A stretch of DNA of 64,000 nucleotides from an uncultured Mucilaginibacter sp. (GCF_903893715.1 NZ_CAITNG010000139.1:79985-143984), one strand, 5' to 3'. Shown: positions 31,701-41,014, counted from the first letter of the stretch. The notes: generated by a model not told the origin, from the sequence alone. Program-made: numbers and translations.

Positions 31701-31859
31701 TTAAGCTTTAGCTTTAGCTTTACCTTGCTTAATTTGGCTTTGGATGTATTCTTTCAACTCAGAAAAAGTCATATCCTGAGTTTCCAAGCTTATTTTGTCC
31801 CTTATGTCGCGCATCATTTTTACGGCGTCGAAGGTTTTTTCTTTTTTAATAGTTTCCAT
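31701..31859 (-). CDS. Small putative antitoxin (52 aa) overlapping the PIN toxin 3' end
   Basis: Hand translation METIKKEKTFDAVKMMRDIRDKISLETQDMTFSELKEYIQSQIKQGKAKAKA*; 14-nt overlap with the PIN gene, downstream in the same direction; absent from the ORF track because shorter than 60 aa. Confidence 0.75.
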   Translation of the reverse strand: METIKKEKTFDAVKMMRDIRDKISLETQDMTFSELKEYIQSQIKQGKAKAKA

Positions 31860-32310
31860 AGTTTATTAAGTCTTTGGGACTTCTAATTTCTATCATGCTA
31901 TAGCCCATTTTCAAATTTACTGAATTGTAGCCTTTTATTCTATCCAAATTCACAATATGCTTAAAATTCCAGCTCGCTAATACGTCGACTTTTTTTATTG
32001 TTGCTAAAGCAATATGCCTGCAATCTTCCAAACTTGTTTTCCCAACTACCTTTTCTTTAATATAACTATCGGCGAGTTCGACCGCCTCTTCGATTAATTC
32101 TATCCTTTCAAACTTATCCTCAGAAAACTCATCAAGTAGTTCTCTAACCTTCTTGGGGGCATTTATTAATTCAAGTTCAAGCAAATCAGATACTACAAAG
32201 ATGACTTCGCCATTTTTGAGTCGCTCAAACAATAAATGTGTCGCGTCTTTAAATTCCTCGTCAAAATAACCGCCCACAACAGATGTATCAATATAAATGC
32301 GTTGTTTCAT
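31846..32310 (-). CDS. PIN-domain protein (VapC-like toxin)
   Basis: MKQRIYIDTSVVGGYF (first acidic motif), LEDCRHIALATIKKVDVLASWNFKHIVNL. Confidence 0.88.
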   Translation of the reverse strand: MKQRIYIDTSVVGGYFDEEFKDATHLLFERLKNGEVIFVVSDLLELELINAPKKVRELLDEFSEDKFERIELIEEAVELADSYIKEKVVGKTSLEDCRHIALATIKKVDVLASWNFKHIVNLDRIKGYNSVNLKMGYSMIEIRSPKDLINYGNY

Positions 32311-32400
32311 GATTATCCTTTAAATCAAATTTAGGCAAAATATCATACGATTTGTCGATTGCTTTTGACATTCTGGATTATAGAACGTGTCTATAAAAAA

Positions 32401-32428
32401 GGCGGGTACGTTAGTAAACGTACCCGCC
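32401..32428 (-). terminator. Intrinsic terminator of transglycosylase gene
   Basis: Perfect 12-bp stem GGCGGGTACGTT/AACGTACCCGCC, 4-nt loop, then TTTTTT on the minus strand. Confidence 0.92.
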
Positions 32429-32458
32429 AATACCGTGCTCCTTCGTTAAAAATTTAAC

Positions 32459-33247
32459 TTAGTTGAATGCTATCGCATTGTTGTTCGAAAAACCGGGGAC
32501 GTACGAGTACAGTGGTTTATAACTACTGTAACCATACTTCTGCGGGTCGTTGATGATTTGCTTCATGGCGATAAGGTTGTACACATACCTGCCTGTTTCG
32601 CTATTCATCTTTATGCGGAAGTAATTATGCTCACGCTGTTGGTGTATCAGTCGCGCCAAATTGGGCGAACCGGTGTTATAAGCGGCCGCAACTAATGTCC
32701 AGCTCTTAAATTCCTGATGTAGTTCCAATAAGTACTTGCAAGCGGCCACCGTCGATTTTGCAATATCCAACCGCTCATCGCGATGTTTGTTTACATGTAG
32801 GCCATAGGTACGCGCGGTACCAGCCATAAATTGCCAGGGGCCATAAGCGCCGCGGGTGGATTTTCCTTCGCCAAAGCCTGATTCGACCAAGGGGATAAAC
32901 TTAAAATCATCGGGGATACCGTATGCCAATAATATTGGCTCGATTATGGGGAACATCATTTCTGCTTTGCGTTGCAGTACTTCCGATCCCACGTTACTGA
33001 AGCTGTGCAGCCTCAAAGAGCGTCTCATTTTCCCATTCACATTCCTATCTGCCGGCAATTCTTCATTCGCAAAATTCAGCGTGTTTTTGGGGCTGTTTTC
33101 GTACGAAATAAAGGCGTAATTACGGGGTGTATTACGCGGTTTGCGGTGTGTTTCGGTGTCGCCAAAAGATAGTTGGAAGATGATCGTCAGCACTAAGATT
33201 ACGGAGCACGTAAGTAAGTGTTTTTTAATCATTTTCTTTTCAATCAT
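32459..33247 (-). CDS. Lytic transglycosylase domain-containing protein
   Basis: PLVESGFGEGKSTRGAYGPWQFMAGTARTYGL; AAYNTGSPNL. Confidence 0.9.
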   Translation of the reverse strand: MIEKKMIKKHLLTCSVILVLTIIFQLSFGDTETHRKPRNTPRNYAFISYENSPKNTLNFANEELPADRNVNGKMRRSLRLHSFSNVGSEVLQRKAEMMFPIIEPILLAYGIPDDFKFIPLVESGFGEGKSTRGAYGPWQFMAGTARTYGLHVNKHRDERLDIAKSTVAACKYLLELHQEFKSWTLVAAAYNTGSPNLARLIHQQREHNYFRIKMNSETGRYVYNLIAMKQIINDPQKYGYSSYKPLYSYVPGFSNNNAIAFN

Positions 33248-33275
33248 TAATGAACATTTTAGTTAAAAACTGCTG

Positions 33276-33307
33276 CAAAGATAAGCCCAATAGCGCACAC
33301 AATCAAA
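33276..33307 (-). promoter_or_regulatory. Bacteroidota-type promoter of the transglycosylase gene
   Basis: TTTG-N20-TATCTTTG (exact consensus and spacing). Confidence 0.75.
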
Positions 33308-33500
33308 CACTTACGTAAAAAACAATTTTTCAACATCGTTGTTACGCCTAAAAAAAGGCACTTTAAACTACCCTAAAGAGCGAATTTAGACCGATACAGA
33401 AAATTGGTTTTTTTGAAAAATGTGGAAAATTGAGGCCTCTTTTTGCCCTATTTTCGATTATTTTTCATAGTTTCACGGGTTAATTCGGCGTGAAATTTAC

Positions 33501-33532
33501 TTTGCAGGGTTACTTAAATTAGCGTACTTTTG
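33501..33532 (+). promoter_or_regulatory. Bacteroidota-type promoter of the pseudouridine synthase gene
   Basis: TTTG-N20-TACTTTTG (exact consensus and spacing), about 29 nt leader to 33565. Confidence 0.75.
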
Positions 33533-33564
33533 TTGCCCCGCTGAGACAGCGTTAAACAAACAAT

Positions 33565-35079
33565 ATGGCATTCAAAAAATCAGGGAACAGTCGCGACGAT
33601 AGGCCCGCAAATTCAGGCCGCCGGTCTTCTCCACAAGGCGGTACAGACAATACCAAAAAATCATCTTCGGCATCAAGGTCAAAACCAAGCGGCGCAGGTT
33701 ATAAAAAATCCGAATCGGATGATGACCGTCCGAAAAGAAAATATGACGGCGAACAGGCCGGCGAAAAGAAATCTTTCAATAAAAATTTCTCAAAACCAGG
33801 CGAAGGCTCGTCCGACAAAAAATATAAAGGCAAGCCGGCGAGCGAAGGCAAAAGCCGCCCCTACGGCAGCAAGACATTTAGCGACGGTCCAAGCTTTAAA
33901 AAAGATGGCGGCGCACCCGGAAAACGTACACCCTACGGAACCAAGACATTTAACGACGCCCCCCGCGAAGGCGGATTTAAAAAAGAAGGCGGAGCAGATA
34001 GCTTTAAACGCAAACCTTACGGAACAAAAGATTTTAGCGACACCCCACGTGAAGGCGGATTTAAAAAAGAAGGCGGTGCCGATAGTTTTAAACGCAAACC
34101 TTACGGCAGTAAAGATTTTTCGGAAAAACCGACCCGCGAGGGTGGGTTTAAGAAAGAAGGTTCGGGATATAAGGGTAAATCGACAAGCGATGACAGGCCG
34201 GCCCGCGCACGTTCAACAGGCGGCGCTCCAAAACGCTTTGATAAAGGCGCACCAAAAGAACGTTCGGTAAGGGAAACGTTTTTTGATGCCGACCAACCAC
34301 AACCAGACAGGTCGATGCGCGGCCGTAAAACGCCGACATCAAAAACACAAGATACAGACAAAGGAAAAATTAGGTTGAACCGCTATATATCGAACGCGGG
34401 TATCTGCTCAAGGCGTAAGGCTGATGAGCTGATTGTTGCGGGCGTTGTGTCTGTAAACGGCGAAGTAATATCGGAACTTGGTTTTAAGGTTGACCCATAC
34501 AAAGACGAGGTACGTTACAACGGCGAGACCCTGAAACGCGAGAAAATGGTGTATGTGCTATTGAATAAACCAAAAGACTACATCACCACTACCGAAGACC
34601 CGCAGGAACGCCGCACGGTAATGCATCTGGTTGAAAAAGCCAGCAAAGAACGCATTTACCCCGTTGGCCGCCTCGACCGCAACACAACGGGTTTGTTATT
34701 AATGACGAATGACGGCGACCTGGCCGATAAATTGTCGCACCCGCGTAATAGCATCGTAAAACTATACCAGGTTGAACTGAACAAAAGCCTTACCCAAGGC
34801 GACCTGAACAAAATAGCTTACGGTGTTGAGCTTGAAGACGGTTTAATTAAACCTGATGAAGTAGCTTATATAACCGGTGGCAGCAAACGCGAAATTGGTA
34901 TCAAGATACATAGCGGTAAAAACCGTGTAGTAAGGCGAATATTTGAAAGTTTGGGTTACGATGTTGTGAAGCTGGACCGCTCGATCTATGCGGGCCTTAC
35001 CAAAAAAGACCTGCCACGTGGCCGATGGAGATATTTGAATGAGGAAGAAATTATCCAGTTAAAGCATTTGATAAAATAA
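33565..35079 (+). CDS. rRNA pseudouridine synthase (RluB/RsuA family) with long low-complexity basic N-terminal extension
   Basis: C-terminal S4 domain (IRLNRYISNAGICSRRKADELI) and PSUS motif (YPVGRLDRNTTGLLLMTNDGDLA); N-terminal ~260 aa K/G/S-rich. Confidence 0.94.
   Translation: MAFKKSGNSRDDRPANSGRRSSPQGGTDNTKKSSSASRSKPSGAGYKKSESDDDRPKRKYDGEQAGEKKSFNKNFSKPGEGSSDKKYKGKPASEGKSRPYGSKTFSDGPSFKKDGGAPGKRTPYGTKTFNDAPREGGFKKEGGADSFKRKPYGTKDFSDTPREGGFKKEGGADSFKRKPYGSKDFSEKPTREGGFKKEGSGYKGKSTSDDRPARARSTGGAPKRFDKGAPKERSVRETFFDADQPQPDRSMRGRKTPTSKTQDTDKGKIRLNRYISNAGICSRRKADELIVAGVVSVNGEVISELGFKVDPYKDEVRYNGETLKREKMVYVLLNKPKDYITTTEDPQERRTVMHLVEKASKERIYPVGRLDRNTTGLLLMTNDGDLADKLSHPRNSIVKLYQVELNKSLTQGDLNKIAYGVELEDGLIKPDEVAYITGGSKREIGIKIHSGKNRVVRRIFESLGYDVVKLDRSIYAGLTKKDLPRGRWRYLNEEEIIQLKHLIK
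33928..34179 (+). repeat. Three 84-bp (28-aa) tandem repeats in the N-terminal extension
   Basis: TPYGTKTFNDAPREGGFKKEGGADSFKR / KPYGTKDFSDTPREGGFKKEGGADSFKR / KPYGSKDFSEKPTREGGFKKEGSGYKGK. Confidence 0.85.
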
Positions 35080-35144
35080 GACAGAAGCAAGAGTCGAGAG
35101 TCAAGAATCAAGACAGAAAATCTCTTTAAGAATACCCAATCTAT

Positions 35145-35178
35145 ACCTCCCGTTTTAGGCTTAAGCGGGAGGTTTTTT
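35145..35178 (+). terminator. Intrinsic terminator after the pseudouridine synthase gene
   Basis: ACCTCCCG...CGGGAGGT followed by TTTTT. Confidence 0.85.
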
Positions 35179-35222
35179 GTTGCTGACAGATTTGTTAACT
35201 TGCAACACCAATTTAACCATCT

Positions 35223-36356
35223 ATGAAAAAGTATATCCTCATACTGCTGCTGGCCCTACCAACACTTTTACAGGCACAAACCAAAGCTAAAATTTACGAC
35301 CTGCTGATAGGCACTTATACCACCGGCAAAAGTGAGGGGATATATGTTTATCAGTTCAATGCAACGACAGGGAAGGCTATTTACCTCAATAAAGTTACAG
35401 GGGTCAACAATCCATCATATCTTACCGTATCAACCAACCGAAAATTTGTGTACTCGGTTAACGAGGTGGGTACAGAGCGGACCGGCAGTGTAAGCTCGTT
35501 TTCGTTCGAGCCAAAATCAGGGGAGTTGAAATTATTGAACAAGCAACCATCCAACGGTGCAGGACCTTGCTACATCATGGCCGACAAGGCCAACAAAAAC
35601 GTTTTTGTGGCCAACTATGCCGGTGGTAGCCTTACGGTATTGCCTATCAAAGCCGACGGCTCATTGGCCGAGCCATCGCAAACCATACAAGACGAGGGTA
35701 CAGGCGTGGATAAAGACAGGCAAGAGAAAGCGCACGTGCATACTGCCGCCCTATCGCCCGATGAAAAATTTTTGTTTTACACCGACCTGGGAACGGATAA
35801 GTTGAACATCTGCGATTATGACCCATCGGCAGCAAAGCCATTACAGCCTGCAACAACTCCTTTTATAATGGTTAAGCCCGGTAACGGACCAAGGCATATT
35901 GCTATAGCACCAAATAAAAAGTTTTTATACCTGATACAGGAAATGGGCGCTGCCATCACAGCTTATCAATATGCCGATGGTAAACTCAACGCCATTCAAA
36001 CCGTTAGTTTAATTGCCGATGGTTTTAAAGGCAAAGTTGGCGCCGCTGATATCCATATATCGCCGGATGGCAAATTCCTATACAGCACCAACCGCGGGGA
36101 TGCGAACGAGATAGAAGTTTTCAAGATAAACCAGATTAATGGTAAACTCACCTTTGTGCAGCGCACATCATCCCTAGGTAAAACACCGCGCAATTTTAAT
36201 ATCGACCCAACCGGAAAATTCCTGCTGGTAGCCAACCAAAACAGCGACGACATTTATGTTTTTAGCATCAACAAAACAACGGGGAAACTAACTTATACCA
36301 ATCAAAAGCTTGAAATCGGCAATCCTTCGTGCCTGAAGTTTGCGGCGATACAATAA
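35223..36356 (+). CDS. Lactonase family (YbhE-like, 7-bladed beta-propeller) secreted protein
   Basis: Signal peptide; LLIGTYTTGKSEGIYVYQFN, GNGPRHIAIAPNKKFLYLIQE, DIHISPDGKFLYSTNRGDANEIEVF. Confidence 0.93.
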   Translation: MKKYILILLLALPTLLQAQTKAKIYDLLIGTYTTGKSEGIYVYQFNATTGKAIYLNKVTGVNNPSYLTVSTNRKFVYSVNEVGTERTGSVSSFSFEPKSGELKLLNKQPSNGAGPCYIMADKANKNVFVANYAGGSLTVLPIKADGSLAEPSQTIQDEGTGVDKDRQEKAHVHTAALSPDEKFLFYTDLGTDKLNICDYDPSAAKPLQPATTPFIMVKPGNGPRHIAIAPNKKFLYLIQEMGAAITAYQYADGKLNAIQTVSLIADGFKGKVGAADIHISPDGKFLYSTNRGDANEIEVFKINQINGKLTFVQRTSSLGKTPRNFNIDPTGKFLLVANQNSDDIYVFSINKTTGKLTYTNQKLEIGNPSCLKFAAIQ

Positions 36357-36377
36357 CGATGGGTGTGAAACCCATCG
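36357..36377. terminator. Hairpin between convergent genes (possible terminator)
   Basis: CGATGGGT-gtgaa-ACCCATCG, perfect 8-bp stem; no strong T-tract. Confidence 0.45.
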
Positions 36378-36392
36378 CTATTCTTATATTGA

Positions 36393-36887
36393 TTAATTGC
36401 CTTTTTTGGTGAAGGTATAAACCACGTAACCATTGCTGTTGCCAATAGCAACCGGGCTTTTCAGTACCATGGTTGCGCCATCGTTACTACTGATGTTAAG
36501 GCGATAGCCTGAATCCACATCTTTAACTTTATCGCCCTGGTATATTTTTTTGAATTGAAAGGCCGGCTCTACGCCGTTGCCGGGATTGTAGTACGACCAG
36601 TAAATACTCTGTGAAGTACCATTGGCCAAGGTATACTGCCCGTTACCGCTGTTGGTGAGTATCCACGTGCTGCCAATAAAATCGGCGGGGGGCGCCTGGT
36701 CGAACACTTTGGTTACAGCATTGCCTATGAGGCTTTGGTAACCTACGTTATTTAAAGTCCACGTACCTACAAATTTGCTACGGTCGACACCTGCGGTTTT
36801 GTTGACTACCGTGCAACTGTCGACCAATATCAGTACAAAGAGTATCAGGGCAGTGAATTGAAAGCGTTTATACATGTTATTATTCAT
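36393..36887 (-). CDS. Lipocalin-like lipoprotein
   Basis: Lipobox LILVDSCTVV; FVGTWTLNNVGYQ start of lipocalin-like fold; 164 aa. Confidence 0.6.
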   Translation of the reverse strand: MNNNMYKRFQFTALILFVLILVDSCTVVNKTAGVDRSKFVGTWTLNNVGYQSLIGNAVTKVFDQAPPADFIGSTWILTNSGNGQYTLANGTSQSIYWSYYNPGNGVEPAFQFKKIYQGDKVKDVDSGYRLNISSNDGATMVLKSPVAIGNSNGYVVYTFTKKGN

Positions 36888-37010
36888 TTCTTGAAACTAT
36901 AAGATCATGACAAAAATAAGCATAAACCTTGCCAATGGTAAACATGCTTTTGATTAAAATACCAGATAGAAAAAATTCTTTTTTATTTGGAAAAATTTCT
37001 ATATTTGTTT

Positions 37011-37520
37011 GTGCATAAAAGGAAAAAATATGTGGCGGCCGAAGCAGCAAGCATTTTTGCTGACAAGCAAGAGCCGTACATTGCAGCAAACACAAATACG
37101 CATATGATAGAAGTTGCCTTTTTAGAACCCTACCAACCTTCGTATGCCAATGCGATAAGTTTGCTAACAAGCTCAAAAAAGGGCTTAAACGCCAAAGCCG
37201 CTGTTGATTTTTTGGCTTTATCCGGCTTTTCGCCTATTGAGTTTCAAGAAACTTTTAAAACCACTGTTAAAACCATCCAAAATTATGTAACACAAGGCTT
37301 AAGCCTTGATGCCGCATTAAGCGAAAAGCTGCTAAAATCGTTTGCTTTATTTGAAAAGGGTATAGCTGTGTTTGGCTCGGCAGCAGCGTTTCATCAATGG
37401 CTTAACCAGGCGGCTTATGGTCTGGGCAACCAATTCCCTTTTGATATGATGGATACCATTACCGGTATAAACCTGATTGAAGAAGAACTCATCAGGCTTG
37501 AATATGGCGATTTAGCTTAA
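37011..37520 (+). CDS. Antitoxin of RES/Xre system (Xre/MbcA/ParS toxin-binding domain family); start GTG 37011 or ATG 37104
   Basis: C-terminal DUF2384-like segment (EKGIAVFGSAAAFHQWLNQAAYGLGNQFPFDMMDTITGINLIEEELIRLEYG) and adjacent RES toxin. Confidence 0.88.
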   Translation: MHKRKKYVAAEAASIFADKQEPYIAANTNTHMIEVAFLEPYQPSYANAISLLTSSKKGLNAKAAVDFLALSGFSPIEFQETFKTTVKTIQNYVTQGLSLDAALSEKLLKSFALFEKGIAVFGSAAAFHQWLNQAAYGLGNQFPFDMMDTITGINLIEEELIRLEYGDLA

Positions 37521-37521
37521 A

Positions 37522-37971
37522 ATGCTTGTTTACAGGATAGCCTTAGCAAAACACACTGTCGCCCTAACAGCCTCGGGCAGAGCTGCCAGATGGAACCCAA
37601 ACGAAGTTGAAGTAATATACACGGCTTCATCGCGCTCTTTGGCCTGCCTCGAAAATGTGGTGCACCGAAGCCAGTCGGGCTTGAACCAGCTTTTTAACAT
37701 CATGACCATTGAAGTTGACGACGGTATTGCAAAAGAAATTATCACGCTGGATAGCCTGACCGATGATTGGAGAGATTTCCATCAAATGCCCATAACACAG
37801 GCTATTGGCGAAAAATGGATATCAGGAGGAAAGACGGCTGTTTTACAAGTGCCCTCCTCTATCATCAACGAAGAAGTAAATTATTTGCTCAATCCCCTAC
37901 ATCCTGACTTTAAACACGTCCGTTTAATTAAAACCGAGCCATTTTCGTTCGACCGGCGCATTAAACAATAG
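37522..37971 (+). CDS. RES family NAD+-degrading toxin
   Basis: MLVYRIALAKHTVALTASGRAARWNPNEVEVIYTASSRSLACLENVVH (conserved R...Y/W...E pattern). Confidence 0.88.
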   Translation: MLVYRIALAKHTVALTASGRAARWNPNEVEVIYTASSRSLACLENVVHRSQSGLNQLFNIMTIEVDDGIAKEIITLDSLTDDWRDFHQMPITQAIGEKWISGGKTAVLQVPSSIINEEVNYLLNPLHPDFKHVRLIKTEPFSFDRRIKQ

Positions 37972-37972
37972 G

Positions 37973-39112
37973 TTACGCAAGTGTGGTGTTTTTAGCGATA
38001 ACCTCGCGGTAGTAGTCTTCGTAAACCGGGAGAATAAGGCTCAGATCGAACTCCTTGGCACGCTTTAAGGCATTGTCTTTAAATGTATTCAGGCGTTCGT
38101 CATCCTGTAAAATATAGATTGCTTTTTCGGCCATGCCCTTTACATCACCGATATCGCATAAAAAGCCGGTAACACCATCCACATTCAATTCGGGCAAACC
38201 ACCGGCATTCGAGCTGATGACCGGTACACGACAAGCCATCGCCTCCAGTGCCGCCAAACCAAAGCTTTCCGATTGTGAGGGGATCATAAACAGATCGGCA
38301 ACCGATAATATTTCTTCGATAGCTTCCTGTTTGCCTAAAAAACGTACATTATCGCAAACGCCCAAATCGCGGCAAAGCTGTTCACATTCAGAGCGCTCGC
38401 CACCATCGCCTACCATCAATAGTTTTGATGGGATTACTTTGCACACTTTCGAGAATACCTTGATCACGTCTTGTGTTCGTTTTACCTTGCGGAAGTTGGA
38501 GGTGTGGATCAATATCTTTTCGCCGGCAGGGGCAATGGCCTTTTTAAAATGGTCTTTCGCTTTCATGTTAAAGCGCTTCAGATCGATAAAGTTGGGTATT
38601 ACCCTGATCTCGTTTTCTATCTCGAAAAACTTAAGTGTATCTTCCTTTAGATTATGTGATACGGCAGTTACACCGTCGGATTTATTGATGGAAAAAGTTA
38701 CCACCGGCTTATAGGTGCGGTCTTTACCAACCAGGGTGATATCGGTGCCGTGCAGCGTTGTCACTACCGGAATATGGATACCATAGGTGGCCAAAATCTG
38801 CTTGGCCATGAAAGCCGCCGAAGCATGGGGTATGGCATAATGTACGTGCAGAATGTCAAGGTTTTCGAAACGAACTACATCCACCAGTTTGCTGGCTAAG
38901 GCCAACTCATAGGGTGGGTAATCGAACAGCGGGTATTTGGAAACTGAAACTTCGTGGTAAAAAAGGTTTTCGGAAAAAAAATCCAACCTTGCGGGCTGAT
39001 TATAGGTTACAAAATGCACCTGGTGGCCATTATCGGCCAAGGCCTTACCTAATTCGGTAGCAACAACGCCGCTACCGCCAAAAGTCGGATAACAAACTAT
39101 TCCAATTTTCAT
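37973..39112 (-). CDS. bshA: N-acetyl-alpha-D-glucosaminyl L-malate synthase BshA (bacillithiol biosynthesis)
   Basis: MKIGIVCYPTFGGSGVVATELGKALADNGHQVHFVTYNQPARLD; GT4 motif SQSESFGLAALEAMACRVPVI. Confidence 0.95.
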   Translation of the reverse strand: MKIGIVCYPTFGGSGVVATELGKALADNGHQVHFVTYNQPARLDFFSENLFYHEVSVSKYPLFDYPPYELALASKLVDVVRFENLDILHVHYAIPHASAAFMAKQILATYGIHIPVVTTLHGTDITLVGKDRTYKPVVTFSINKSDGVTAVSHNLKEDTLKFFEIENEIRVIPNFIDLKRFNMKAKDHFKKAIAPAGEKILIHTSNFRKVKRTQDVIKVFSKVCKVIPSKLLMVGDGGERSECEQLCRDLGVCDNVRFLGKQEAIEEILSVADLFMIPSQSESFGLAALEAMACRVPVISSNAGGLPELNVDGVTGFLCDIGDVKGMAEKAIYILQDDERLNTFKDNALKRAKEFDLSLILPVYEDYYREVIAKNTTLA

Positions 39113-39181
39113 TGGTGCAAGTATAAATGCATTATTTTCAATTAATGTGAACGCTATGTAAAAATAAGGTTTATATCAATA

Positions 39182-41014
39182 TTATTGCATGCCTTTGCTA
39201 ATTGCTTGGTATACCACATCCTGCACACGGCCGCGCACACTAATCTCGTTGAATTTTTTACTATCGCTTGGGTATACCCTGTTGGATAATAGAATATATA
39301 CCAAATGACTTTGCGGATCGACCCAAAAGCAAGTACCCGTATAACCAGTATGCCCATAAGTTTGCGGGGAAGCCAGACGCGACGGATAATGCTTCGTCGT
39401 ATCCAGATTGGTGCGGTCGAAACCATAACCGCGGTTGGTTACCGTCGATTCGCGCGAGGTAAACAGGTTCACGGTCTCCGGTTTAAAATACTGTGCCCCG
39501 CCATAAGTACCGCCATTCAATATCATCTGGTATAAAATACCCAGGTCGTTGGCACTGGCAAACAAACCCGCGTGTCCCGACACCCCGCCGGCCATTGCTG
39601 CGCCCTGATCGTGCACGTAGCCATCCAATAGTTCCATTCTAAAATAGGTATCGTTCTCGGTTGGCGCAATTTGTTCTTTTTTGAAACGGTTACGTGGCAA
39701 GAAACCTGCGGTTTGCATGCCTAAGGGGTCATAAAATTGTTTTTGAACGTAGAGGTTCAAGGGTTGTTGGCTTACTGTTTCAACAATCTCCCGCATAAAG
39801 TACATACTCAAGTCGCTATACACATATTGTCCGCGGGTTTTTAACGGTGAGTTGAGCATTTGCGGCCACATCACATCATTAAAATAGCCTTTGCGCATAA
39901 AATAGTGCTCTGCTACTTTTGTTGGATAGGCGTCGGACAAGTCGCGGCTAAAATCGGCTGGCTTAAGATGCTCATAAAACGGGATATATGGCACTAAACC
40001 AGCTTCGTGCATCATCAACTCCTTTACTTTAATATCATTTTTATTGGTATTTCGCGCTTTTGCAAGGTAACTGCCGACGGTAGAATCCAGACTCAATTTA
40101 CCTTGTTCGGTCAGGCGCATTACCTCCATTGTGGTAGCCGATATTTTGGTTACAGATGCCAGGTCGAAAATGTCGGTAATTTGGTCGGGATAATTATGGT
40201 CATAGGTATGATAGCCATAGGCTTTGTTGAATATCACCTTACCATCTTTGGCTACGAATACCACGCATCCTGGTGTAGCGTGCAGACTTATGGCATCGTG
40301 TATAATATCATCAATGGGCAACAGGTTATCAGCATTAATGCCCGCATCTTCGGGCACGGTGTATTGCAGCCGCGTTTTAGTCGTTGAAAAACCGACGCCT
40401 GCTTTGTATTTTGTGGAATAAGTAGCATTTAGCCTTTGCGAGGCCGCTATACCGCCAAAAATTATTTGGGCCGTGTACATGGCCGCTACCGGCGTTTGCC
40501 TGCCGCACCAAATTATGGGGGCAGTAATACGGTCCAGTCCCGCCAAATTCTTACCGTTACCGAAAAGTACCACGATGACGTTTCTTACTTTTTTGTTGGT
40601 GTTGATGAAGTTGACCAACGCGGGGCTGGCTGTCTCGGCTTCGCTTAATTCGACTATGACGGTGTTATAGAGTTTTAGTCCATCGGCAAGGTCATCAATA
40701 CTTTTTGCGTCGTTACCGGCAAAGTTTTGTACTTTGGTGTATTTATTGAGTAGACTATCGAACACCGGTGCATAATTATAACCAAAATGCACGCTGGCTA
40801 TTTTGGCTGCATCGAGGTTTTGTATGGGTACCAACTGCTGCTCGTTATTTAACAATACGGTTGAGCTTTGCACCAGACGTTCCTCATTAACATAACTCAT
40901 CCCCTGTTTATGCGGACTTTGCGCGCAGGCCGAATGGAGAACAACAAACAACAACATTATCCATAAGCAAGTATTCGGCTTATTTTTTTTCATATACTTT
41001 TTCTCCGTTAACAT
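39182..41014 (-). CDS. Serine hydrolase (beta-lactamase family) with N-terminal region resembling a GH3 C-terminal domain
   Basis: SxxK motif DLASVTKISATT, YSDLSMYFM (YxN-like) and HTGYTGT; N-terminal VQSSTVLLNNEQQLVPIQNLDAAKIASVHFG resembles GH3 C-terminal domain. Confidence 0.88.
   Translation of the reverse strand: MLTEKKYMKKNKPNTCLWIMLLFVVLHSACAQSPHKQGMSYVNEERLVQSSTVLLNNEQQLVPIQNLDAAKIASVHFGYNYAPVFDSLLNKYTKVQNFAGNDAKSIDDLADGLKLYNTVIVELSEAETASPALVNFINTNKKVRNVIVVLFGNGKNLAGLDRITAPIIWCGRQTPVAAMYTAQIIFGGIAASQRLNATYSTKYKAGVGFSTTKTRLQYTVPEDAGINADNLLPIDDIIHDAISLHATPGCVVFVAKDGKVIFNKAYGYHTYDHNYPDQITDIFDLASVTKISATTMEVMRLTEQGKLSLDSTVGSYLAKARNTNKNDIKVKELMMHEAGLVPYIPFYEHLKPADFSRDLSDAYPTKVAEHYFMRKGYFNDVMWPQMLNSPLKTRGQYVYSDLSMYFMREIVETVSQQPLNLYVQKQFYDPLGMQTAGFLPRNRFKKEQIAPTENDTYFRMELLDGYVHDQGAAMAGGVSGHAGLFASANDLGILYQMILNGGTYGGAQYFKPETVNLFTSRESTVTNRGYGFDRTNLDTTKHYPSRLASPQTYGHTGYTGTCFWVDPQSHLVYILLSNRVYPSDSKKFNEISVRGRVQDVVYQAISKGMQ

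Noticed and set aside
33719-34270. 183-aa overlapping + ORF in another frame
   Set aside because: Frame-shifted reading of the low-complexity N-terminus of the pseudouridine synthase.
36987-37010. Upstream extension of the RES antitoxin ORF
   Set aside because: Covers a perfect -7 promoter element, so it is unlikely to be transcribed from that promoter.
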